This document shows positions 56,729 to 64,000 of a stretch of 64,000 bases of DNA, one piece after another. Under the pieces are notes generated by a model. The model searched no databases, was not told where the DNA came from, and saw only the letters and a list, made by a program, of their open reading frames with translations. A program made the position numbers and the translations under genes. Origin of the DNA: Mesostigma viride (taxonomy: Eukaryota > Streptophyta > Mesostigmatophyceae > Mesostigmatales > Mesostigmataceae); NCBI GenBank assembly GCA_009746045.1, contig RPFO01000128.1, positions 33,339 through 97,338 on the forward strand, read 5' to 3'. Every line of letters starts with the position of its first letter. The first letter of the stretch is position 1.

Positions 56729-57136
56729 TCACGTTGGCGACTCGCACTCTGGGACGAGGCGGCGTCCTCGCGACGGGTCTCTAGCAGCTGGCGGAGGCGC
56801 GGATCCCACGATCTCTACGCGGAGAGGTTCGTCAGACCCTGCGCCGAGGACAGCAGCCGGTTCTGGAGCCGGAACGGAGGCCGGTTGGTCGTAGGCGGAC
56901 AATGGTGGGTAGACTACAGGGCGAGAGTTTGCAGCGAGAGCCGCCAACAACATCGCGTCCTTAAACCCGCGGACTTCGGCGACCTTCCCCTTCTTCGCGG
57001 GACGGGTCACATGGGGCGAGTGGATGACAATCGAGTTCGTCAGCGCGGTCGTCGCGGTCTTCTTCGGGTGAGCGCGGGCCTTGCGCGGGGCTTTGGACGG
57101 TTTCTTGGCGGGTCGTTTCGATGTCTTTCGTGGCAT
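56729..57136 (-). CDS. PLV basic protein, possible core/DNA-binding, intact
   Basis: The 135-residue protein starts MPRKTSKRPAKKPSKAPRKA, a strongly cationic Lys/Arg/Pro tail followed by an Ala-rich helix (FKDAMLLAALAAN) and a Pro-rich end. Such tails bind nucleic acid non-specifically, as in virion core proteins. The family is not identified. The frame is unbroken. Confidence 0.6.
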   Translation of the reverse strand: MPRKTSKRPAKKPSKAPRKARAHPKKTATTALTNSIVIHSPHVTRPAKKGKVAEVRGFKDAMLLAALAANSRPVVYPPLSAYDQPASVPAPEPAAVLGAGSDEPLRVEIVGSAPPPAARDPSRGRRLVPECESPT

Positions 57137-57164
57137 GGTGTGTTCTTGAAATATCGCGAAGATT

Positions 57165-58166
57165 TTAAACGAGCCAAGTCACAGCCGCGAAGATCTCTCC
57201 ACTCGCCGCCACTCCTGATCTCGAGCGACAGTGCTCGACTTGCGGCTTGATGTACGCGACTGCGCTGCCGGACCCGAGTGTCTTGTCGACGTGCAGTAGT
57301 ATTTCGTAGACTCCGTCGGACTCGTCGAATCCGGGCGCGACACGCCACGAAGGACCGACGATGAGTCTGCCAGAACTCCCGGGCTGGTACACAAAGTCGA
57401 GAGCGCTTGCGAGAAATCTGTACGGGTGCCCGATCTCCAGCAAGGGCGGCGCTCCGTGCGTGAACTGCACGCGGCAGTAGAACTTGTCTAGCGTCGTCGC
57501 GGGAGGAACGATATTCCCATTGTCATCGCGAAAGCTCATGATGCCCTGAGGACCAAGTTCCCAGAGCTCGGGCTGCATGTAATCGTACGCGACGGTCCGC
57601 AGTCCGCGGATAGAAAACGAAACTCTTCTCGCCTCTTGTGCATCCGTATACGCGCACTCGTCTAGCGCCGTGATCAGCCCAATTTCTGTCGGCCCCTCTC
57701 CGAAGAAACGAGCCGCCGACAGATCCATGAAAATCCCGTCAGGACCGCCGACAAGCGACAAAGGTCGAACTTCGAACGTCGCTGTGAACAGGTGACCGAA
57801 TTCGTAGCGAAATGGAGTCGGCATCAGCACGGACACCTGGACATACGGAATATCGCCCACGAACCCGTTACCGATCGCCGAGGTCCCACTCTCCCAATCC
57901 GGACCCCTGTAAATTTGGATGGGTCGCTCGTTGATGCGGTATAGTAAGGCGTCGTCGTATAGTAGACGGACCTCGAACCGGTTTATCATGGGTCGATCCG
58001 GAAGCACGCCATACACCTTTACCGAATAACTGGTGAGCGGTGTCGCGTGGTTGTATGGTGGGAATTCACAAACAGCGTGGATGACGTTGTCTTTTGACGC
58101 CGTGAGTTGCGCGCGGTAGAGGTTTGTTTCGCCTGGGACAAGCGACGATGTCATGTAATTGCCCAA
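57165..58166 (-). CDS. PLV hypothetical protein, 333 residues, intact
   Basis: This is the longest intact viral frame. It is not recognised. It starts MGNYMTSSLVPGETNLYRAQ, is rich in beta-type hydrophobic alternation (YSVKVYGVL, RFEVRLLYDD, YVQVSVLMP) and lacks membrane segments. Its position between the fibre-like gene and the core-type gene suggests a virion protein. Its start overlaps the end of the upstream gene by 16 bp. Confidence 0.65.
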   Translation of the reverse strand: MGNYMTSSLVPGETNLYRAQLTASKDNVIHAVCEFPPYNHATPLTSYSVKVYGVLPDRPMINRFEVRLLYDDALLYRINERPIQIYRGPDWESGTSAIGNGFVGDIPYVQVSVLMPTPFRYEFGHLFTATFEVRPLSLVGGPDGIFMDLSAARFFGEGPTEIGLITALDECAYTDAQEARRVSFSIRGLRTVAYDYMQPELWELGPQGIMSFRDDNGNIVPPATTLDKFYCRVQFTHGAPPLLEIGHPYRFLASALDFVYQPGSSGRLIVGPSWRVAPGFDESDGVYEILLHVDKTLGSGSAVAYIKPQVEHCRSRSGVAASGEIFAAVTWLV

Positions 58167-60384
58167 TATGCTACATTCACGCGGCGACGTGCCCTGTGGG
58201 TGAGAGTAATCGTATCGCCTGATGAAAGGTAGAGACCGGTCGGGTTCGTAGTAGTCAGGGAAACGAATTCAGTGTCTGTCGTATCGTCGATCAACTCGCA
58301 CTTGTTGTAAATCGTCTGGTTGGCACTATCCAGATGAAAAACGATCCTAACTTGACCGGGTGCGTACGGGGCTACGATCCCAGTCGGCGAGGCTGTAAAA
58401 ATGCCCGTTACTGAATTTGTCAACTTGGTCATAGTGCTCAGACGATCGGGAGGAAAGTGCGAGATGTATCGCTCGATAACTCCGTCAGAGCGTCGCCGGA
58501 ACGCCACCCAAAAATACGTCTCGCCGGACCACGTCGCGTTTAACGTATATTGTGTGGCCGCTTTCCGGTTCTGATACAGACCGATTGATCCGTTTGCCTT
58601 GTCTATACTGATCCCGCACACCGACCACCAGTTGTCGGATGCTCCTTGGTTCCTCCAGCAGTTGTGCCCATCCGTAAATGCGGGGTGGTATTTGCCTGAT
58701 GTCATTGTGGTCCGAGAGAGAGACGAAAGCGCTGCCAGACGGTACAACGAGCTCGAAGCATATCAGGAACGGGCCGTCGATCTCTTCGTCGGTAAACACG
58801 ACGCACTTCTCTGGGGGCGTGACGTCGTTCGAGGACAACGCGTAAAAACTCGCGGGTGTAGGTATGAGCTCGTACTTGTCATGTGTAGGCTGCAGTGTTG
58901 TCGCGGGGTCTCGCGAGAAATTTAAGAGACTATGGAACGTCGTGGGAGGTCCGCTCACTGTCACGGTCTCTCCGGTAAGGTTCGGGACGTCTCGCGGACA
59001 TGAGAAGCGAGGCGTGATTTGGGCCGTTTTCTGCGATGAATGCGGCAGAAGATGGTCAAAAAGATTTGCCCCAGTGACAGATCCGATCACAGTCCCGTCC
59101 GCGACGATCGCGTAATTTGCGGGCGTCTGCGTGCCGTCGCCCCATCCCGTGGTATGGTCTGCGTACATCTGCACGCCAATCCTCGCCGGTCTCGTCGTTG
59201 TAAAGTAATGGCTCGGTGTTCGAATCGCCGGGACGAGTGGGTCTGTCTTCACTACGCCCACGACAGCAATTTTTCGCTGAGTGGCAGACGTAGTCATCGT
59301 CGCGTCGTTGTAGATCGTCACATCGGCCGACACGAGCTTCCCATGATCCGCCGACGTCAATGTGCACGTGACCGCGTCCTCTCCGCGCAGTCCCCCGTCC
59401 ACGTCAAGCTGAAAACTACCCGCGGCGTCGGTTAACGCGACATTGTCGACTTTCCACGAGATGGGCAGTTTCCGTTGGTAAGCCCGTGGCGTCGTGTTCT
59501 TGATTCCTAGCGTGAGAGGAGGCACGCCGCCGTCGCCAACGACGACCCATGTCTGGTAAGGCGCAGTCGTTCTCCAGTAACTCTCGACGGCTGGTCGATC
59601 CGCCCGACGTCCCAGGCCGTTAACGGGGAGTACGCGCGCGTGATGTGATACTGTAGGGCATCCGCTGTATTCTGTTCAAGTCTCTCGTAGTAGCGAACCC
59701 GATTTGCTCGTAGCTCATCAGTTTGCCGAAGTAGGCATGGCTCATGCTTCCGAAATGGATGTCATCGATGTATGGACCGTCTACCGTTTGACTCATGACG
59801 GGTCGAGCGCGCCGAGGACCTGGACGCTGTAACGCTTTTCCGCTGCTACTGCCCCGGTGACATGTAGGGGAGCCGAATCCGAATGTCTGGTTGTTCGATA
59901 CTGTGAACGTGGTTCCTGGCGCGGAAAGTGTTCCGTCTTCATACTCTAACACAAACGTCGCGGTCGGATCAGGAAGGGCCGTATACCCGACGCCGTGTTG
60001 ATCGAATAGCCAGTCGATCTGTTCGCGCGTCAGAATACGATCCGCGACGATCTGGGACATGCGCGAATATTGGTCCATCAGCCATAGAGACGAGATCCGG
60101 ATCCAGCCAGCGACGATTCCGCCGTCGACCTCAAGCATGCCACTCGACTCGCCATTGCTGGTCACTGTCCAGTCGGAATGATTATCGCCGAGTCGGAGCC
60201 TTGTCGGTGCTCCTGGGTACATGTATCGTACCCCGTTGATCGTGACGTGCCTGTCGAACGGGTGAACCGCGAGCTGGAGAGCTTGCACATCGCTCTCGAC
60301 GTCCGCGATTCGTTCGTCTACCCCGTCTTCCACCAGTCCTGTTGCGATATTGAAGCCGGACGCGTTTGAGCTCACGACAACCAT
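58151..60384 (-). pseudogene. PLV large fibre/adhesin-like protein, frameshifted
   Basis: Three frame pieces (60384-59620, 59525-58485 and 58747-58151) follow each other in order and appear to be one gene of about 740 codons. The N-terminus (VEDGVDERIADVESDVQALQ) looks like a coiled-coil stalk. The middle and end are beta-rich (FLICFELVVPSGSAFVSLSD, WWSVCGISIDKANGSIGLYQ, ETYFWVAFRRRSDGVI) with a lectin-like, concanavalin-type appearance. This would suit a trimeric surface fibre. Frameshifts lie near 59600, 58700 and probably 59830. Splitting into two genes is possible. Confidence 0.5.
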
Positions 60385-60422
60385 CTCTATGAATAATATC
60401 TCACATTAAAAGTATAGCACCC
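60385..60422. promoter_or_regulatory. 38-bp divergent intergenic promoter of the PLV
   Basis: Only 38 bp separate the divergent ATGs at 60384 (minus) and 60423 (plus). The gap is AT-rich, with AATAATATCTCACATTAAAA and a TATA-like AGTATAGC. The plus-strand TATCT is 22-26 nt before the rightward start, like that of five other viral genes. Confidence 0.5.
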
Positions 60423-60964
60423 ATGGACCAGGTTCCCGAAGCTCCGGATTCGCCCAAGACCTCCGTCGACGTCGAGGAAGATCCCGCGCCACAGCAGGAA
60501 ACTCCCAATACAGTGTACATCCCGCCTCACCCGCCGAAAGGCCCGAGAGGCAAGCGATTGACGGAAGAGCAGCGTGCGGCACTCCGCGAGAAGATGCGGC
60601 CGTACATGCAGAAACGGAACGAAGAGCGGCGAAGAAGCGACAGGAGGAGCGAGAAGCGGAGATTACCAAGCGAAAGGTTCTGGAGAAGGAACTCGAGATT
60701 CAGCGACAGCGTTTGGTCGAGCTCGAATTGGAAGAGAAGAAGAACAAATACCGAATCGAACGCCTGTTGGCCGCCGAAGAGGTCGCGGCAACCCCCTCGG
60801 AAACGCCTCGCCCACGCCGCGGGAGAAAGCCGAAGGCCGAGGTCGAGGAAGAGGAACGTCAGCGGGCCGCGAATCCACTGCCGGACGTGCGGACAACTAC
60901 GCCGTATGAGCAGAAGATGCTGGCCATCCGCGCGCAACTGCTCGCTAGCTTAAACGACGATTAA
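60423..60964 (+). pseudogene. PLV coiled-coil protein with AT-hook-like motif
   Basis: ATG 60423 opens MDQVPEAPDSPKTSVDVEED. After RNEERRR a one-base shift near 60635-60645 moves the frame. The rest (VLEKELEIQRQRLVELELEE, then IERLLAAEEV, PRPRRGRKPKAEV and MLAIRAQLLASLND) ends at 60964. The middle is a clear charged coiled coil, and RRGRKPK resembles an AT-hook. It is probably a DNA-binding or scaffold protein. Confidence 0.6.
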
Positions 60965-60983
60965 TTATCTATCATTGTAATAA

Positions 60984-61849
60984 ATGACGGTCATTGAAAG
61001 CATTCATATCGAGACTCCACTAGCGAATAAGGATTTGAAGGTCAAATATGCAAAAGCTCGCCAGGTTCCAGCCAACGCGCCACGGTTGCATTTTATCGCC
61101 TCGTTCGTGGGTATGCGCGGGACGGGAAGACCACTTCAGCTATTAACATGCTAAAGGCGTATTTTGATGCCCATTCATTCGACAAGCTGTACTGATCTCT
61201 GGATCCGCGACAACAGAAGCCGAAGTATAACTGCCGACACCCGCCATGTCCATGGAAACGTACACAGACAATGACTTTAATCAGATGGTAGCGGATATCA
61301 AGAAGGACCTCACAGAGTACGAAGAGTACCAGCGCGATATGGCTGTATGGGAAAAATTCAAGAAATACTACCTAGATGGCGAAAACGGAGGACGACATGG
61401 ATCTCAACATGTACCTGACCTGACAGGCTACATTCAAAGAGCCCGAGACCGGTTCCGGTACGGTCCTCCCTCGTCCGTCATTTTGATAGACGACATGGCA
61501 GGATCAAAATTGTATCGCTCGGATTCTAAGGGCCCCGTCTCGTCGTTCGCATTAACATCGCCACTGACTCGAGCATGGTATTCGTGAATCAATCGTTCAC
61601 ATCGGCCGGCGTGCCCCGGTCAGTGCGCGCGAACGTCTTTCTAGTCCTGTTTCGTACGAAGGATCGGCGAGCTTCGCGGCAGATCGCTGAGGAAAGCGCG
61701 GGCCATACCAGCCCCGAGGACTTTCTCGAGCTTTGGGAATTCGCGACGAAAGATTCGCCTCATGATTTCCTTGCGTCGACAACGACGAACCGAACGACGA
61801 GAAACGCTACCGGAAAAACTTCAACCATTTCCTTGTGATCAAAAAATAA
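60984..61849 (+). pseudogene. PLV genome-packaging ATPase (A32/FtsK-HerA type)
   Basis: ATG 60984 opens MTVIESIHIETPLANKDLKV. The Walker A motif (FVGMRGTG then KTTSA, nucleotides about 61103-61145) is split by a one-base loss. A DFNQMVADIKKDLTEYEEY segment and the Walker B motif (SVILIDDMAG, about 61473-61502) follow. Then come NQSF, GVPRSVRANVFLVLFRT and a C-terminal stretch ending FNHFLVIKK at the stop 61847-61849. These are hallmarks of the ATPase that pumps viral DNA into capsids. At least four frameshifts plus a stop break it. TATCT lies 14-18 nt upstream. Confidence 0.78.
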
Positions 61850-61874
61850 TCTGTGCTCTATTATATACACGCGA

Positions 61875-62372
61875 ATGGATCTGAAGCAGGCTTACCCAAA
61901 CGCTTTCCACGAGTCTTCGCCAGCTCTCCCACCCATCCGGATCGAGGAGAAAGCGCCCTCGAAGAGTTCGTACCAGCGCAGGCTTGATAGGCGAGAGCTC
62001 ATCCTTAACGTGTCGACGCTCGTTCGTTACTTGACCGGGGCCAGGGTCTCCTCGAAGACTCACGAGAGGTTGGCGGCGTTCGTGCGAGAGTGTGGGTATG
62101 ACGGCGAGCTCCCGCCGACACACACCGGAATCGGGCACGAATGTCGACAGAAATTGATGTCCATCATCGCGTCCAAACGAAAGCCGAGAAATCCTCCTCC
62201 TCCGCCAAAATCTCCCCGGGCACCGAAAATTAAAAAGGAAAAAATTCCTCGTACCCCTAAGAAACGCGGGAGACCGGCTGGGTCGAAAGATACGAAGCCG
62301 CGGACTCATAATATTGACCCCGCGACAGGACGACCACGACCATGGGGCAGGCCGAAGAAGTCGAAACTGTAA
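61875..62372 (+). CDS. PLV AT-hook DNA-binding protein, intact
   Basis: The 165-residue protein starts MDLKQAYPNAFHESSPALPP. A helical middle (LILNVSTLVRYLTGARVSSK) is followed by a Lys/Pro/Arg-rich tail with AT-hook-like KKRGRPAGSK and RPWGRPKKSK. AT-hooks bind the minor groove of AT-rich DNA. The 25-bp gap upstream contains CTATTATATAC, a TATA-like word. It is unbroken and directly follows the ATPase gene. Confidence 0.65.
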   Translation: MDLKQAYPNAFHESSPALPPIRIEEKAPSKSSYQRRLDRRELILNVSTLVRYLTGARVSSKTHERLAAFVRECGYDGELPPTHTGIGHECRQKLMSIIASKRKPRNPPPPPKSPRAPKIKKEKIPRTPKKRGRPAGSKDTKPRTHNIDPATGRPRPWGRPKKSKL

Positions 62373-62456
62373 ATGCGTTTATATGTGGAAATTTCCGTGG
62401 AATTCCGCTCTAGCGGCCGCGGAAGCTATCGAGAGTTAACCTAACCAGGGAGTGTC

Positions 62457-62512
62457 CCACCGACCGAAGGTCGGTTCCTCCGAAGCGAAGACGCGGCTTC
62501 GAATCCCGGTGG
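62457..62512 (+). other. Structured, tRNA-like segment
   Basis: Between the AT-hook gene and the recombinase, CCACCG at 62457-62462 pairs with CGGTGG at 62507-62512. Inside are CGAAGC...GCTTCG and CCGACC...GGTCGG complements and the B-box-like CTTCGAATCC. A proper tRNA cloverleaf could not be drawn, because the T-stem does not pair and some helices compete. Confidence 0.3.
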
Positions 62513-62621
62513 AAGCAAGTAAATCGTACTTTTTTGCAATAAAACGACCTATTTATCATTTTTGTAACAAACGCTCGTTCACACTCGAATTAATTTCTCT
62601 GCATAAGGATATACGAGTCTC

Positions 62622-63849
62622 ATGGTTTCAAGGACAGCGGACGAACTCCGAATGCGACGAGAAGCGCAGGCTAGATACCGGCAGAAATACCCGGACCGGG
62701 CAGCTCTCCAGGTCATGCGCGCGATGGCCAAGAAAGACGCTTGGATGCCTACCGAGAAATGGCTCCAGAAGCACGGGACAGACTGCGACGAGGTAAAGAT
62801 GATCCGGAAGAACGCGGACCTGCCCGAGGATTGTAAGTCGCGGACACTCGCCCGGTCTCGCGAGAACCCACGAGCAAGCTGTGGACACTCGCCGAGGTCA
62901 TGGAGACCGCTCAACAAGTCAGGCCGGAGAACCAGCCCGTGGCTACCGTGCAAGGAGACAGGGTCATTAAGACGGCTAAGGGCGCGACAGTGGCGACGTT
63001 AAGCAGTACGTCGGTCGCGTGGACAGATCCTAGACGCTCTTGGATGCAGCCGGACAGAGCCCGTCACGTGTCTCCTGGACGTCGATAAAGTCATCGCGAC
63101 AATCCAGAACATGAAAAGGGGAGACGCGACAGGAGCAAGAACGGCCCGCGCTAATCTCTCGGCTGCAATAAACGGAATAAACAAAATCTTCCCACTATCT
63201 CGCCAACTTCCGGCAACTGTCGTCGAGGCCTACAAGACTCAACAGGCCATCGAGCAGGAAGGGCGACTAACCATCGACGCGTATGTCAGCGAGAACGTGC
63301 CGCCAGCTTACGATTTCAAGACGCTCCAATCGATCCACAGTCCGTCGCAGACCCAAACAGCGACGAAAAATTGATGGGGTACCTTTACCTCAGCGGAAGA
63401 ATCTCCCGCCAACTCGGTACAACTATCACGATGTCAAATTCGTGAACGATGAGAGCGAGATAGGACCACACGAGAACGCGTTTATTGTCCCCGAGAACCG
63501 GTTCGTAATTCGACACCACAAGACGGCGAAAGACCTCGGACCGATCGATTTCGTCGTCCCGCCGTCGATGAAAGCGTTCCGGGAAATCCTCAAAGCCCGC
63601 TCGACGAACGGGAAATGGCTATTCCCGGCCGGCAGAGGACGGGGACATATCAGCAAATCAGTGTTTAAGAGAGAGTATTCCCAGAGTCCGCGGGATCCAA
63701 TTGATCGTTCGCTCAATACCGGATGCCATCAGTGAGCCGGGGAGTGTTGCCATCCCCTTTGCATATTTGATCCGTTCCGCGGACGTCGCTCTTTTTCACG
63801 GAAGCGCGTGCCGAACGCCCGCGCGAGTGTTGAGGATTCCGGTGAAATA
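62622..63849 (+). pseudogene. PLV tyrosine recombinase (integrase), decayed
   Basis: The N-terminal part begins MVSRTADELRMRREAQARYR. Pieces at 62900-63088 and 63111-63374 are in other frames. The catalytic part (63375-63735) has LPPTRYNYHDVKFV, carrying the first catalytic Arg in the position seen in virophage and PLV recombinases. It continues with FVIRHHKTAKDLGPIDFVVP, then WLFPAGRGRGHISKSVFKRE. Beyond 63690 another frame (IQLIVRSIPDAI, to a stop at 63849) may carry the remaining motifs. The catalytic Tyr is not identified. It would have inserted the viral genome. At least three frameshifts break it. Confidence 0.62.
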
Positions 63850-64000
63850 AGTCGGTGGAAGGCGTGGCGGTACGGCGTCAAGGAAGTACCGCGGGAGGGG
63901 AAGCAGCGGTCTGGGGGTCGGTCGTAGATCGGTGTGGCGGAACACAGAGCGCGGCGACGCCTGGGAGGGCGGAGGAGTGGTGAGGGCTAGGGGCTCGCAA
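63850..64000. other. Right flank, no feature seen
   Basis: G-rich sequence with no recognisable gene or terminal repeat. The right viral boundary probably lies here or beyond the window. Confidence 0.3.

Larger units (their letters stand above)
50950..63850. mobile_element. Integrated polinton-like virus (PLV), decayed
   Basis: The roughly 13-kb block is dense, intronless and compact (gaps of 15-60 bp), unlike the host. It holds a double jelly-roll major capsid protein, a penton candidate, a packaging ATPase with Walker motifs and a tyrosine recombinase, a combination typical of polinton-like viruses in algal genomes. Structural genes point left from 60384 and the others point right from 60423. 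No DNA polymerase, helicase-primase or protease was found, so the copy is partial or the family encodes replication differently. The limits are approximate because terminal repeats were not seen. Most long genes carry frameshifts. Confidence 0.82.

Overview
The window is nuclear DNA of a GC-rich, intron-rich green alga (Chlorophyta, possibly a prasinophyte). This rests on two nuclear genes for plastid proteins with transit peptides (D-enzyme and plastid ribosomal protein bL31), plant-type telomere words (TTTAGGG) inside introns, GC-AG as well as GT-AG splicing, and a long USP9X-type ubiquitin protease full of Gly/Ala/Ser linkers. No species can be named from sequence alone.

Layout. (1) 275-4039: a non-LTR-retrotransposon-like element on the minus strand, with an 11-bp target duplication and a (CAATT)n tail, itself split by a piggyBac-like DNA transposon (TTAA duplication, CCCGTG inverted ends). 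(2) 5277-30008, minus: a 16-exon USP9X/fat-facets-type deubiquitinase of about 4,750 residues. (3) 30009-36413: no host gene recognised; relatives of the first element, one carrying a SINE-like insertion. (4) 36414-46579, minus: plastid 4-alpha-glucanotransferase (DPE1), 11 exons, all splice phases agreeing. (5) 47396-49366, plus: plastid bL31, two exons, head-to-head with DPE1. (6) 50027-50520: another 3' fragment of the retroelement. (7) About 50950-63850: an integrated, decayed polinton-like virus (PLV). Structural and fibre genes run leftwards (60384 to 50958); a coiled-coil gene, the packaging ATPase, an AT-hook gene and a tyrosine recombinase run rightwards (60423 to about 63850), the two arms meeting at a 38-bp AT-rich gap.

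The PLV shows a double jelly-roll major capsid protein, a penton candidate, an A32/FtsK-type packaging ATPase, two large fibre-like genes (one with bacterial-Ig-like repeats and a LamG-like end), several basic or AT-hook proteins and a tyrosine recombinase. No polymerase, helicase-primase or protease is seen. Most long viral genes carry one-base frameshifts, whereas about 16.7 kb of host coding sequence has one, in a 12-C run, so the damage looks like real decay rather than assembly noise.

The most unusual host signal is that many introns begin or end with degenerate tandem copies of the neighbouring exon edge including its splice site, in both large genes. Other arrays (46-bp, 8-bp, 5-bp and 4-bp units) fill the DPE1 introns.
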